Assembly: GCA_023254905.1 (NCBI GenBank)
Contig: JALRKF010000148.1
Span: 1-34,222, forward strand
DNA from: Crocinitomicaceae bacterium
Lineage (GTDB): Bacteria; Bacteroidota; Bacteroidia; Flavobacteriales_D; Crocinitomicaceae
Length of the DNA: 34,222 bases
Reading direction: 5' to 3'
Both the position numbers and the translations under genes were made by a program. The number at the start of each line of letters is the position of its first letter. Positions within the stretch are counted from its first letter, which is position 1. This document shows positions 20,519 through 29,960 of the stretch, piece by piece. The notes below the pieces were generated by a model. The model worked only from the letters and a program-made list of their open reading frames with translations. It was not told the DNA's origin and ran no database searches.

Positions 20519-21368
20519 ATACTCAAATAAAAAACTGAAGCAGGTTGTAATTTTTTGCAGCCTGCTTTTTTTGTTTTCCTGCATAAGGAAGGGAGAACTT
20601 GTTGCATCTGTAGGGAATATTGAACTCTATGAAAATGACCTTTATACATTAATGAAACAACAAGGGATAAATCCGAATGATTCAACTGTAAGAAATGAAT
20701 TTGTTCTAAATTGGATCGATCGGCAAGTCTATTTGGCCGAATTAATAGCAAGTTACCCTGATGAATACAATATTGTAGAACTCAGATCTAATGAATTTGC
20801 AGCTGACCTGGCAAAATATGAATTAGAAGAGATGATGCTTAGGAAGAAATTGGATACTATTGTAACAGAAGAGGAACTTCTCTCCTATTATAATCGGAAC
20901 TCGGAAGAATTTGCACTTCCTGATTACCTTGTCAAGGGTCTTTACCTCAAAATTCCGAAAGAAACAGACTTTAAGGTCAAAAAGGTTGACAAGTACTTTT
21001 TGTTAAAAAATGATAAAGACCTAGCGCAAGTCGATTCTTATGCTAAACTTTACGCACTAAATTATTATTACAGCGATTCATCATGGATTTATTTCAGCGA
21101 GTTTGCAAAGGACATTCCTGTTAAAAAATACAACCGTGATAATATCGTTCTTAATAGAACTAAAACATATTTCTCTGACGATATGTATACTTATTTTATT
21201 AACATCACTGATTTTAAGCTGAAGGATGAAACACCGCCTATTGACTTTTTAAGGAGAGAAATAAAAGATATTATCATCGGGAAAAGACTACGAGAATTAA
21301 AGGAAAGACGAGAAATTGAAATATTAAAAACACTTAAAGATAAACATGAAATATCTATTAACGTTTAG
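20490..21368 (+). CDS. predicted lipoprotein, SurA-N/PpiC-like chaperone lacking a recognisable parvulin active site
   Basis: Lipobox LFLFSC; VASVGNIELYENDLYTLMKQQG resembles SurA-N; no HIL/GGDLG/GYHI motifs. Overlaps the preceding gene by 29 nt. Confidence 0.7.
   Translation: MTHYTLLDNKYSNKKLKQVVIFCSLLFLFSCIRKGELVASVGNIELYENDLYTLMKQQGINPNDSTVRNEFVLNWIDRQVYLAELIASYPDEYNIVELRSNEFAADLAKYELEEMMLRKKLDTIVTEEELLSYYNRNSEEFALPDYLVKGLYLKIPKETDFKVKKVDKYFLLKNDKDLAQVDSYAKLYALNYYYSDSSWIYFSEFAKDIPVKKYNRDNIVLNRTKTYFSDDMYTYFINITDFKLKDETPPIDFLRREIKDIIIGKRLRELKERREIEILKTLKDKHEISINV
20539..20577 (+). terminator. intrinsic-terminator-like hairpin plus U-tract inside the 5' end of the downstream ORF
   Basis: AGCAGGTTGTAA-TTTT-TTGCAGCCTGCT: 12-bp stem with two G-U wobbles and a TTTT loop, followed by TTTTTTGTTTT. 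Confidence 0.75.
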
Positions 21369-22695
21369 TTTATTTATCATACTAAATACCTCGTTTGGAC
21401 AAGGATCATCTACCATAGATAAAATTGTTGCACAAGTAGGAGATAATATCGTACTACTGTCTGATTTACAAGGGCAACGTATTCAAGCAATACAGGCACA
21501 GGTTGAAATTGACGAGCAATTTGATTGTCGAGTTTTAGAAGAATTAATGTATCAATTCTTGTTATTAAATCAAGCCAAACTAGATAGCCTGGAAGTAAGC
21601 GACGCACAGGTAGATGCCGAAATGGAAAATCGATTAAGGGTTATCGAAGCACAAATCGGAAGCCGCCAGAAAATGGAAGAATTTTATGGTAAAACGGTTA
21701 CTCAAATTAAAAAGGAGTTCAAAGAAAACATTAGAGATCAACTATTAGCGCAGGATATGGAGCGCCAAATAACGAGTGAAGTAAGCGTTACACCGAGAGA
21801 TGTAGAAAATTTTTATAACAACATTCCAAAGGACAGTATACCTTTTATTAATTCAAAGCTTCAATTCCAGCAAATCGTTATTTATCCTGAAATAACTCAA
21901 GCTGACAAACAACTATCTGTAGACAAGCTTACAAAAATCAGAGAAGATATTGTAAGTGGTAAAAAAACATTTAGCACGATGGCCATTATCCACTCTATGG
22001 ATCCAGGATCCTCTAAAAAGGGAGGTGAAATCTCTGCCTCAAGAGGAATGATGGTGCCTCAATTTGAAGCTACTGCTTTTAAAATGGAAATAGGGCAAGT
22101 TTCAGAGGTGTTTGAAACAGATTACGGTTATCATATTCTTCAATTACTCGACCGCAAGGGAGATGATTACAAATGTCGACATATCTTAATTATTCCCGAG
22201 TACTCGGACGATGCAATCCAAATGGCAGCACTTCGTCTTGATTCTGCCTACAAAAAATTAATAGCGAATAAAATTGAGTGGGACGATGCAGTAAGGCTTT
22301 TTTCAAATGATGATGCGACAAAAGAGAACAATGGTATAATTACAAATCCAATAACAGGAGACCAGCAGTGGGATATGGAAGATTTAAATCAAGTGGACCA
22401 ACAGATATACCTATTAACGGATCAACTGGACAAAGGTGATATCTCACAGCCAAGCCTTTACACTAATTTTATGGAACGGAAAGAAGGTGTAAGAATTGTA
22501 CGCCTTATGGAAAGAACTCCCCCGCATACGGCAAACCTAAGGGACGATTATTCACTTATTCAGAAAGCCGCAGAGAATGACAAAAAGCAGAAGATTATCC
22601 AATCATGGATCGCGAGTAAGATCAAAAATGCTTATGTGAAGATTGATTCTGATTATCACTCTTGTGAATTCCGCAATAATTGGCTGAAAGAATAG
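21346..22695 (+). CDS. periplasmic chaperone / peptidylprolyl isomerase SurA-like
   Basis: Signal peptide; IVAQVGDNIVLLSDLQGQRIQ SurA-N; GGEISASRGMMVPQFEATAFKMEIGQVSEVFETDYGYHILQLLDRKGDDYKCRHILI. Confidence 0.9.
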   Translation: MKYLLTFSLFIILNTSFGQGSSTIDKIVAQVGDNIVLLSDLQGQRIQAIQAQVEIDEQFDCRVLEELMYQFLLLNQAKLDSLEVSDAQVDAEMENRLRVIEAQIGSRQKMEEFYGKTVTQIKKEFKENIRDQLLAQDMERQITSEVSVTPRDVENFYNNIPKDSIPFINSKLQFQQIVIYPEITQADKQLSVDKLTKIREDIVSGKKTFSTMAIIHSMDPGSSKKGGEISASRGMMVPQFEATAFKMEIGQVSEVFETDYGYHILQLLDRKGDDYKCRHILIIPEYSDDAIQMAALRLDSAYKKLIANKIEWDDAVRLFSNDDATKENNGIITNPITGDQQWDMEDLNQVDQQIYLLTDQLDKGDISQPSLYTNFMERKEGVRIVRLMERTPPHTANLRDDYSLIQKAAENDKKQKIIQSWIASKIKNAYVKIDSDYHSCEFRNNWLKE

Positions 22696-22727
22696 TTTAA
22701 TTAACTTTAATATTCAAACAAAAGGAT

Positions 22728-23681
22728 ATGTCGGATAAGGAAGTATTAGATGAGTTAGTCATAAAGTATAAAGATCTCAAAAATGAGATTCATAAGGTAA
22801 TAGTTGGCCAAGATGAGGTTGTGGACCAAGTGTTAATCTCTATTTTCTCTCGAGGCCATTGCTTACTTGTAGGAGTTCCTGGATTGGCAAAAACTCTTCT
22901 GGTCAATACAATCTCTGATTGTTTAGGTCTGAGCTTCAACAGAATACAATTTACACCCGATTTGATGCCTTCCGATATTATTGGATCAGAAGTTCTAGAC
23001 GAGCAAAGAAATTTTAAGTTTATCAAAGGTCCTTTATTTTCGAATATAATTCTTGCCGACGAGATAAACAGAACACCTCCAAAAACACAATCGGCTTTGT
23101 TAGAAGCAATGCAGGAGAAAGCTGTAACCGCGTCCGGGAATAATTATAAGCTACCCGAGCCATTCTTCGTCCTTGCAACACAAAATCCAATAGAGCAAGA
23201 AGGTACCTATCCCCTACCAGAAGCACAGCTGGATCGATTCATGTTCAATATCTTCGTTGATTATCCTAGTTTCTCTGAGGAGCTAGCTATTGTAAAAGCT
23301 ACAACTTCAGATGAGCAAATTTCATTGAATCAGATATTATCTGGTGAAGACATATTAAAATTCCAGAATTCCATAAGAAAAATGCCAGTTGCAGATAATG
23401 TTTTGGAATATGCTGTAAAACTTGTTGGTAAAACTCGCATTAATTCAGAAGGGGCACCTAAAGTAACACAGGAATTTATTACTTGGGGAGCAGGACCAAG
23501 AGCCTCACAATACTTAATAGTGGGAGCTAAATGCCATGCAGCCCTTCGAGGAAAGTATTCACCTGACATCGAGGATGTTAAAGCGGTAGCTATGCCAATT
23601 TTACGCCATAGATTGGTCAGAAACTATCGCGCAGAGGCTGAAGGTTATACAATGGAAAAAATTATTGAATCCATTCTATAA
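22728..23681 (+). CDS. MoxR family AAA+ ATPase
   Basis: [88 protein letters not shown]. Confidence 0.95.
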   Translation: MSDKEVLDELVIKYKDLKNEIHKVIVGQDEVVDQVLISIFSRGHCLLVGVPGLAKTLLVNTISDCLGLSFNRIQFTPDLMPSDIIGSEVLDEQRNFKFIKGPLFSNIILADEINRTPPKTQSALLEAMQEKAVTASGNNYKLPEPFFVLATQNPIEQEGTYPLPEAQLDRFMFNIFVDYPSFSEELAIVKATTSDEQISLNQILSGEDILKFQNSIRKMPVADNVLEYAVKLVGKTRINSEGAPKVTQEFITWGAGPRASQYLIVGAKCHAALRGKYSPDIEDVKAVAMPILRHRLVRNYRAEAEGYTMEKIIESIL

Positions 23682-23687
23682 TTATTT

Positions 23688-24284
23688 CTAGTCCTTAAGA
23701 ATCAAATAGGGAATTAGTTCATCGTTAAACTTGAAAATAATTGAATAAAGTCCTGCAGGATAATCAAATGGAAATGAAATCTTGTTTTGAGTCATAGGAG
23801 AGATATCGGCGAGTAGTTGTCCGCTGATTGAGAATACTTTAATGCGATTTAAAATTCTATCGCTCCAATTGATAAAAATCGTTCCATCATTAAGCTTTAC
23901 CCTGAAATCGATCTCTGAATCTGTTCCTTGGCTAAAATTTGGTGAATTTGTATATCTCGATCGTATGAATTGATAAGATGCATAAGAAATCGCCGCATGA
24001 CGTGCAGCCTGAACATCTATTGGGACAGCAATTCCATCGAATGAACATATATAGTCATGAAAGGTATCTCCGAGAAGAAATGTCTGCCGTGTTTGATCAA
24101 ATGCTGCCCAAGAGTCATAAACAATTATAGAATGATGGTACAAATTTCGCGCATGAACCGTTGGTCTGGCATAATCATTTCTGATTGCCTCCAATAATAT
24201 ATTGTTCCATTCACGGGCTACCGATTGTTGAGAAAATGACAGGCCTGATAGTCGCAAGAGGACTAACAAAAGAAGCCCTTTCAC
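23688..24284 (-). pseudogene. probable internally deleted remnant of a large secreted haloperoxidase-like protein with T9SS-type C-terminal sorting domain
   Basis: N-terminal QQSVAREWNNILLEAIRNDYARPTVHARNLYHHSIIVYDSWAAFD, as remembered from much longer Bacteroidetes proteins, then directly a CTD-like tail (IKVFSISGQLLADISPM...YPAGLYSIIFKFND). Only 198 aa. Confidence 0.6.
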
Positions 24285-24430
24285 TTTAAGGGTTATTGGT
24301 CTCTTATTACTTATAAGACTAAGAAAGTAGGAAAACTAAGGGAATTCTTAAAGAGAATTAAACCATTTTCTGGTGAAGAGATCCAACTTATAACAAACGT
24401 ATGTCATTTTGTTAAAAACCCATGTAGCGC

Positions 24431-24454
24431 TGTTAATTGAAGCCTCAATTAACA
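24431..24454. repeat. perfect 10-bp inverted repeat with 4-nt loop
   Basis: TGTTAATTGA-AGCC-TCAATTAACA in the ~400-bp intergenic region; no adjacent U-tract. Confidence 0.6.
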
Positions 24455-24682
24455 AGTTTAGGTTTCCCGGAGTGATCTGATTTCCACGGTTCGGAATTTT
24501 CCTCTAACATTAGTCTGTGGTCTATCATCCTAATCCTGAGCGTCACCTGAATACAATAGTCCTAAGCTTCAAAATTAAACTACATGGGCCTTCTTACGAA
24601 GTAGACCGATAGAGTCGCTCGTGGCGCTTCGATCATAGTCCAAATTAAAGAAAAAAACTTACTTTCGTTTACTTTTTTCGAG

Positions 24683-25465
24683 ATGATATTCCAACTCAAG
24701 AAAATACTATACCGAATCTTACCAGAGAGCAGTTATCTGAGATGGTTGCATAGAGGTTTTTACTTTCTATTTTGGATCGGTGCGTTAAAAAAAGATGAGC
24801 GATTTAAATTCCATTACATGGTAAAAAAACTCATCGAATCAAACTATACTGTTCTTGATATTGGCGCTAACTTGGGATATTTCTCAAGAAACTTCAGTGA
24901 TCTCACAAAGAATGGAAAGGTTATTTCAATTGAGCCAGTTCGTCCCTTCTTTGAAACACTCCAATATTTTCTTGGCAGTCGAAAGAATTTGACCCTATTT
25001 AATTATGCTTTAGGACAAGAGGAAGGAACCATAACGATGGTTATGCCAACTTCAAATGGTATAATGCGCACAGGCCTTCCGCACATTGCAGAATCTGAGG
25101 AAGAAAAAATGCAACATCGAACACATGATGTAGAAATCAAACGTCCAAGTGAACTTCTAAAAGATCTCACTAGAATTGATTACATAAAATGTGATATCGA
25201 AGGTTATGAGCGAACGGTATTTGAGGAGATGAAAGGTTTGATAGAAAAACATCAACCAATTATTCAAATTGAAATAGATCCAAAAAACCGAGGTTTCATG
25301 TTCGAGTATTTCTCAGATTTAGGCTACATCCAATACGGTATAGCAAAATTCAGGATTGTAAAGGAAATTCCTGGAGAACAACAAGAGCAAGGTGATTACA
25401 TCTTCGTTCCCAAATCACAGGATCAAGTATTCGAAAAGAGAATGAGATCGAAAGGAGTACTTTAA
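24683..25465 (+). CDS. FkbM family methyltransferase
   Basis: YTVLDIGANLGYFSRNFSDLTKNGKVISIEPVRPFFETL; DYIKCDIEGYERTVFEEM; QIEIDP. Confidence 0.9.
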   Translation: MIFQLKKILYRILPESSYLRWLHRGFYFLFWIGALKKDERFKFHYMVKKLIESNYTVLDIGANLGYFSRNFSDLTKNGKVISIEPVRPFFETLQYFLGSRKNLTLFNYALGQEEGTITMVMPTSNGIMRTGLPHIAESEEEKMQHRTHDVEIKRPSELLKDLTRIDYIKCDIEGYERTVFEEMKGLIEKHQPIIQIEIDPKNRGFMFEYFSDLGYIQYGIAKFRIVKEIPGEQQEQGDYIFVPKSQDQVFEKRMRSKGVL

Positions 25466-26319
25466 GTCCTAGATCCAGGATTAAAGTTCTCAAAACCCTT
25501 TATATGAATATCGCGCTGAGGAAATGGAATTACTAAATCGTTCTCTTGTAATTTCTTGTAAGCTATCTTCCTTAAGTCTGACTTGGTGCGCTCAATACTG
25601 AAAATATCCTTCGTCCAAAATATCATTTCAAACTGAAGTGATGACTCACCAAATTCGGTAAACCATACATAGGGCTTTGGATTACTTATAATATCATAAG
25701 TTTCTTCCATAGCCTCCTCAAGACAGCTGATTACCTTTTCTATATTCGAACCATAAGCAACGCCAACACTAACACTAAATCTGACTTGATCAAAACTATG
25801 AGACCAATTGATGACTTTCTCTGAAACAAACTTGGAATTAGGTATAATAATAGTCACATCCTCTCTAGTTCTGAGTTCTGTGCTTCTCAAGTTTATTTCA
25901 ACCACCTTTCCAACAACTCCTTCTACTTCAAGAATATCTCCAATTTTAATAGAGCCTTCAAAAAGTAGAAACAAGCCTGAAACTAGATCCATAAAAACAT
26001 TCTGCAACCCCAGACCTAATCCAACTAAAAGTGCTGTAGAACCGAAAAGTATAATAGTCACATCCGCTCCTATCACCTCAAGCATTATCACAATAGTGAT
26101 AACCCAAATAAAGTACTTAACAATAAGGAAAATAGAGTTTCTACGCTTGCTGTCGATCTTGTCAATCAAGAATCTAGGTCGTAAAATTGCTTTTCTCAGA
26201 ACCTTTATTGATAGCCAAGAAACACTTGCAATAAAGAGAGCAAAAAGTAAGTTACCCATGAGCAATTTAAATTCTCCGATAGCAAATAATTCATAATTTA
26301 AAAAGTCACTCCAGTCCAT
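25462..26319 (-). CDS. MscS family mechanosensitive ion channel
   Basis: LLVGLGLGLQNVFMDLVSGLFLLFEGSIKIGDILEVEGVVGKVVEINLRSTELRTREDVTIIIPNSKFVSEKVINWSH. Confidence 0.92.
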   Translation of the reverse strand: MDWSDFLNYELFAIGEFKLLMGNLLFALFIASVSWLSIKVLRKAILRPRFLIDKIDSKRRNSIFLIVKYFIWVITIVIMLEVIGADVTIILFGSTALLVGLGLGLQNVFMDLVSGLFLLFEGSIKIGDILEVEGVVGKVVEINLRSTELRTREDVTIIIPNSKFVSEKVINWSHSFDQVRFSVSVGVAYGSNIEKVISCLEEAMEETYDIISNPKPYVWFTEFGESSLQFEMIFWTKDIFSIERTKSDLRKIAYKKLQENDLVIPFPQRDIHIKGFENFNPGSRT

Positions 26320-26368
26320 ATTCTCTCAATGTTAAATTCTTATATTCGTCACACGCAAATTTAATTAA

Positions 26369-26935
26369 ATGGCAACTACATCAGATATTAAGAACGGACT
26401 TTGTATTAACCTAAATGAGAAACTTTATCAAATTATTGAATTTCAACATGTGAAGCCGGGAAAAGGACCAGCATTTGTTCGTACAAAAATGCGTCAGATA
26501 GAATCGGGCAAAGTTCTGGACCATACGTTTTCAGCAGGACATAAAATTGAGATTGTTCGTATTGAAAATCGCGAATACCAATACTTATATCAAGATGGTG
26601 AATTCTATGTATTCATGAATAATCAAACTTTTGAGCAGGTAAATATTCAAAATTCAATGGTGGATAAACCTGAATTCTTGACTGAAGGTATGGTTTGTAA
26701 TATCTTATTTCATGCGGAAGAAGAAATGCCGTTAGTGTTGGAATTACCAATGTATGTTATCTCGGAAGTAACCTATACCGAACCAGGGATCAAAGGCGAC
26801 ACAGCTACGAACACATTGAAACCAGCAACCATTGCAACAGGAGCTGAAGTTCGTGTCCCGCTATTCATCAACACTGGTGAAATTATCAAAGTAGATACGC
26901 GATCAGGAGAATATGTCGAAAGGGTAAAAGAATAG
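26369..26935 (+). CDS. efp: elongation factor P
   Basis: MATTSDIKNGLCINLNEKLYQIIEFQHVKPGKGPAFVRTKMRQIESGKVLDHTFSAG; VRVPLFINTGEIIKVDTRSGEYVERV. Confidence 0.97.
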   Translation: MATTSDIKNGLCINLNEKLYQIIEFQHVKPGKGPAFVRTKMRQIESGKVLDHTFSAGHKIEIVRIENREYQYLYQDGEFYVFMNNQTFEQVNIQNSMVDKPEFLTEGMVCNILFHAEEEMPLVLELPMYVISEVTYTEPGIKGDTATNTLKPATIATGAEVRVPLFINTGEIIKVDTRSGEYVERVKE

Positions 26936-27105
26936 GTTAAAAGAGAATTAACGATTCTGTCTTTGTTTACATTGATAGCATTAAATGTAACAACTTAATG
27001 TATTGAATAATATGGTATTTACCGCTATACGTAGACTCCAATTAACAGATTTCTCGTATTCGTAATTTGATTTTTAATTGAAGTCTATTTCGTAACTTTA
27101 TCCTC

Positions 27106-27570
27106 ATGAGTGAGGATTTCGAAAACCCCATAGATAAAGACAAAACAACTGATTCTCCCAATTCTCTGGAGTATGGTCATCATTTAGGTTCAGCAATTGT
27201 CAAGCCGGAAGATGAGGGTAAATTAAAAGGTAGAGCTGTTTCAGCAATGGAGCACCAAACAGATATGCAATTAGATCAGATCTATCAGCAAATGCAATTG
27301 CTCGCAGATCAGGCCAAAAAATTAAATGATCGAAAGTTAATTTCTACATTTATTTATCAAGCCGAGATGCGTTTCGAACCTTTGATTAATCATATTTATC
27401 ACCTTTACCAAAAAGAAGATAAAGCATTTTTACTGTCTCTTATCGCTCCGAATCAGTGGGGTCGTTCAAAGAGATCATTTGAATTTATTGCAACAGTTCG
27501 ACTTCTTGCAGACCATACGTGGGAGATCCAAGAAAAAAATGTAGAGGTTGATTTAGAGAATCTATTTTAA
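27106..27570 (+). CDS. DUF2452-type conserved protein
   Basis: LEYGHHLGSAIVKPEDEGKLKGRAVSAMEHQTDMQLDQIYQQMQLLADQA; FEPLINHIYHLYQKED; SLIAPNQWG. Confidence 0.75.
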   Translation: MSEDFENPIDKDKTTDSPNSLEYGHHLGSAIVKPEDEGKLKGRAVSAMEHQTDMQLDQIYQQMQLLADQAKKLNDRKLISTFIYQAEMRFEPLINHIYHLYQKEDKAFLLSLIAPNQWGRSKRSFEFIATVRLLADHTWEIQEKNVEVDLENLF

Positions 27571-28325
27571 CGAGTAAAAACCCAGTCCTTTTCACTGGAT
27601 AAATTTGCATCGAACTGATAACCTCCCGTATTAAATAATTTTATTTCTTCTGGATCACTAACATTATTCTGAACAATAAACCTTGCCATGGAACCTCTGG
27701 CTTTCTTCGCAAAAACCATCACAACCTTGTATTGACCGTCTTTAAATTCCTTAAATATTGGTGTAATTATCTTTGCTTTCAATTTCTTTGGATGAACAGC
27801 CTTGAAATATTCATTTGAGGCAACATTAACAATAACTTCGGACTCTTCTTGATTGAGTGCCTGACAGAGTTTATCCCCCCAAAACTGATACAAATTTTTC
27901 TTTGTGGCAGTTACCTCCCACTTCGTCCCCATTTCAAGTCTGTAAGGAAATAAGATGTCCAAAGGTTTCAAAATCCCATAAAGTCCTGATAAAATTCTTA
28001 CTTTATCTTGAGCAATCTGAAGTTCTTTTTCGGTTAAAGAACTAGAGTCGAATCCCCTGTATGCCTCACCATTAAATGATGCAATAGTCTGCTGAACCTC
28101 TCCAGCAAACTCAAAATTTTCATCCCATTTTTGGAATCTTTCAAAATTAAGTTGTGCAATATCATCTGATACGTTCATCAAATCCCTAATTTTTTTAGGA
28201 GAAAATCTTTTGAGCTTTTTCATCAAAAAATCAGCCTCATTTATGAAAATTGGTCGAGTGTATAAATCTGTTTTAACCTTAATATTTGGGCTAATTGACT
28301 TCGCTGGAGATAAAAGAACTTTCAT
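27567..28325 (-). CDS. yaaA: peroxide stress protein YaaA
   Basis: MKVLLSPAKSI; FNGEAYRGFDSSSLTEKELQIAQDKVRILSGLYGILKPLDILFPYRLEMGTKW. Confidence 0.95.
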   Translation of the reverse strand: MKVLLSPAKSISPNIKVKTDLYTRPIFINEADFLMKKLKRFSPKKIRDLMNVSDDIAQLNFERFQKWDENFEFAGEVQQTIASFNGEAYRGFDSSSLTEKELQIAQDKVRILSGLYGILKPLDILFPYRLEMGTKWEVTATKKNLYQFWGDKLCQALNQEESEVIVNVASNEYFKAVHPKKLKAKIITPIFKEFKDGQYKVVMVFAKKARGSMARFIVQNNVSDPEEIKLFNTGGYQFDANLSSEKDWVFTR

Positions 28326-28376
28326 AATAAGATAAACTTTGGTTAAAATTAATCAATATCAAATTATTTTGTCTAT

Positions 28377-28428
28377 TTTTCCCAATAATGAAATGTTTTC
28401 CCAATATGAGAATATGTTCATTCATTGG
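28377..28428. promoter_or_regulatory. operator/enhancer-like repeat cluster upstream of the sigma54 activator gene
   Basis: Direct repeat TTTTCCCAATA at 28377-28387 and 28396-28406 (19-nt period), plus a related inverted copy TTCATTCATTGG at 28417-28428. Confidence 0.45.
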
Positions 28429-28495
28429 AGCAAAATGTTAATATGGCACTCCTCATTATAATTATTAAAGATATATTCAGTCAAACATTTAGAAA

Positions 28496-29827
28496 ATGAG
28501 AATTATTATAGCAGAAGATGATGATTGGTACGCAAAATTTATTGAATACAATGTTAACCTAAGATTTGATTGGGAAGTAACCATTGCTCAAACTTTTCAA
28601 GAGCTTGAAAATGTTCTTCACAATTCCCCCGAAATTATCACCCTGGATTACAATCTGCCTGACATGGATGGAGAGAAAGCGCTTCAAACCATCAAAAGAG
28701 TTTCTCCCTCTTCTAAAATTGTAATCATTTCAGGGCAAAATGATGTTAAAACAGCGATGGCCCTTCTAAGCTCAGGAGCAACAGATTATATTGTTAAGGA
28801 TACGGATACAAAAGAAAGGATGTGGCAATCACTACAATCCATTTCTGATCAAATCAATTTAGAAAAACGTGTTGAAACATTAGAGGATGAGATCAAAACA
28901 AAATTCGACACAACCAAAAATTTAATTGGAAACCATCCATCTTTCAATAAAATCCATCAACTCATACACAAGGCCAACAAAAGTGCTATCAATATATCTA
29001 TAAGCGGCGAGACTGGTACCGGTAAAGAAATGGTTGCGAAAGCCATACATTATAATTCACCCTTAAGTTCATCTCCATTTCAGGCGGTCAATCTATCGGC
29101 ACTGCCACATAATTTAATAGAGAGTGAATTGTTTGGACATGAAAAAGGAGCCTTCACTGGTGCAGATAAGCGTCGCATAGGGAAATTCGAAGCAGCAAAA
29201 AATGGGACACTATTTTTAGATGAAATAGCAGAAATTCCTCAAGACATACAAGTTAAACTCTTACGTGTATTGCAAGAAAGAGAATTTCAACGTGTCGGAT
29301 CAAATGACAGCATAAAATTAAACTGTAGAATTGTAACTGCTACGCATAAAAATCTGCTTGAACTTATAGAGAAAGGTGATTTTAGACAAGACCTCTACTA
29401 CAGACTGGTAGGCTTACCTATTCATTTACCTGCCCTTCGTGAGCGTGGAAATGACATCCTATTATTGTCCAAACATTTCATGGAAACCTTCAGCAAAGAA
29501 AATAAAGTAAAAGCACCCAGCCTGTCAGAGGATGCACGTCAAAAATTGCTTAACCATGTTTACCCTGGAAATGTTCGTGAATTGAAATCTGTGATTGACC
29601 TTGCATGTGTTCTTTGTGAGAACAATATTATAAAACCTCAAGATATCACTTTTCAATCAAGTGGCAGTCTAGAAAATCTGCTTAACGCTAATTTATCACT
29701 TAAAGAGATAAATGAACGTATTATACTAGACCGTCTTCAAAAGACTAATAACAACATAAAAGTGGTCGCAACAGAACTAGGGATTGGAAAATCAACGATT
29801 TACCGAATGTTAAAAGAAACAGAATGA
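28496..29827 (+). CDS. sigma54-dependent response regulator (NtrC family: REC-AAA+-Fis HTH)
   Basis: REC ([26 protein letters not shown]); AAA+ ([31 protein letters not shown] with intact GAFTGA); C-terminal Fis-type HTH ([19 protein letters not shown]). Confidence 0.95.
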   Translation: MRIIIAEDDDWYAKFIEYNVNLRFDWEVTIAQTFQELENVLHNSPEIITLDYNLPDMDGEKALQTIKRVSPSSKIVIISGQNDVKTAMALLSSGATDYIVKDTDTKERMWQSLQSISDQINLEKRVETLEDEIKTKFDTTKNLIGNHPSFNKIHQLIHKANKSAINISISGETGTGKEMVAKAIHYNSPLSSSPFQAVNLSALPHNLIESELFGHEKGAFTGADKRRIGKFEAAKNGTLFLDEIAEIPQDIQVKLLRVLQEREFQRVGSNDSIKLNCRIVTATHKNLLELIEKGDFRQDLYYRLVGLPIHLPALRERGNDILLLSKHFMETFSKENKVKAPSLSEDARQKLLNHVYPGNVRELKSVIDLACVLCENNIIKPQDITFQSSGSLENLLNANLSLKEINERIILDRLQKTNNNIKVVATELGIGKSTIYRMLKETE

Positions 29828-29958
29828 CCAGAGTAAAATTGAATCAATTTATTGAATTGTGTAAAAAATCACAACACCTATTTTTTACTAATGAACTGAC
29901 GGAGAACTCAGATGTTGAATCAAATAAAAGGATAAATAGAATCTTTACGATAAGTTAA
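29824..29958 (+). CDS. small ORF (44 aa) in ATGA overlap with the sigma54 activator stop and 2 nt before the hybrid kinase start
   Basis: [44 protein letters not shown]; below the length cutoff of the ORF track. Confidence 0.45.
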   Translation: MTRVKLNQFIELCKKSQHLFFTNELTENSDVESNKRINRIFTIS

Positions 29959-29960
29959 AA

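Noticed and set aside
24460-24680. Possible tRNA-like or rRNA-fragment sequence (ACGGTTCGGAATTTTCC, GTCGCTCGTGGCGC)
   Set aside because: No cloverleaf with acceptor and anticodon arms could be drawn, and no rRNA signature recognised.
26937-26990. Short dyads after efp (GTTAA-N7-TTAAC, TTACATT-N10-AATGTAA)
   Set aside because: Short stems in very AT-rich intergenic DNA are expected by chance; no U-tract or other support.
28444-28459. TGGCAC resembling a sigma54 -24 element upstream of the NtrC-type gene
   Set aside because: At the required spacing the -12 position reads ATTA/TTAT, not TTGC; GG-N10-GC is not met, so it is not called as a promoter.
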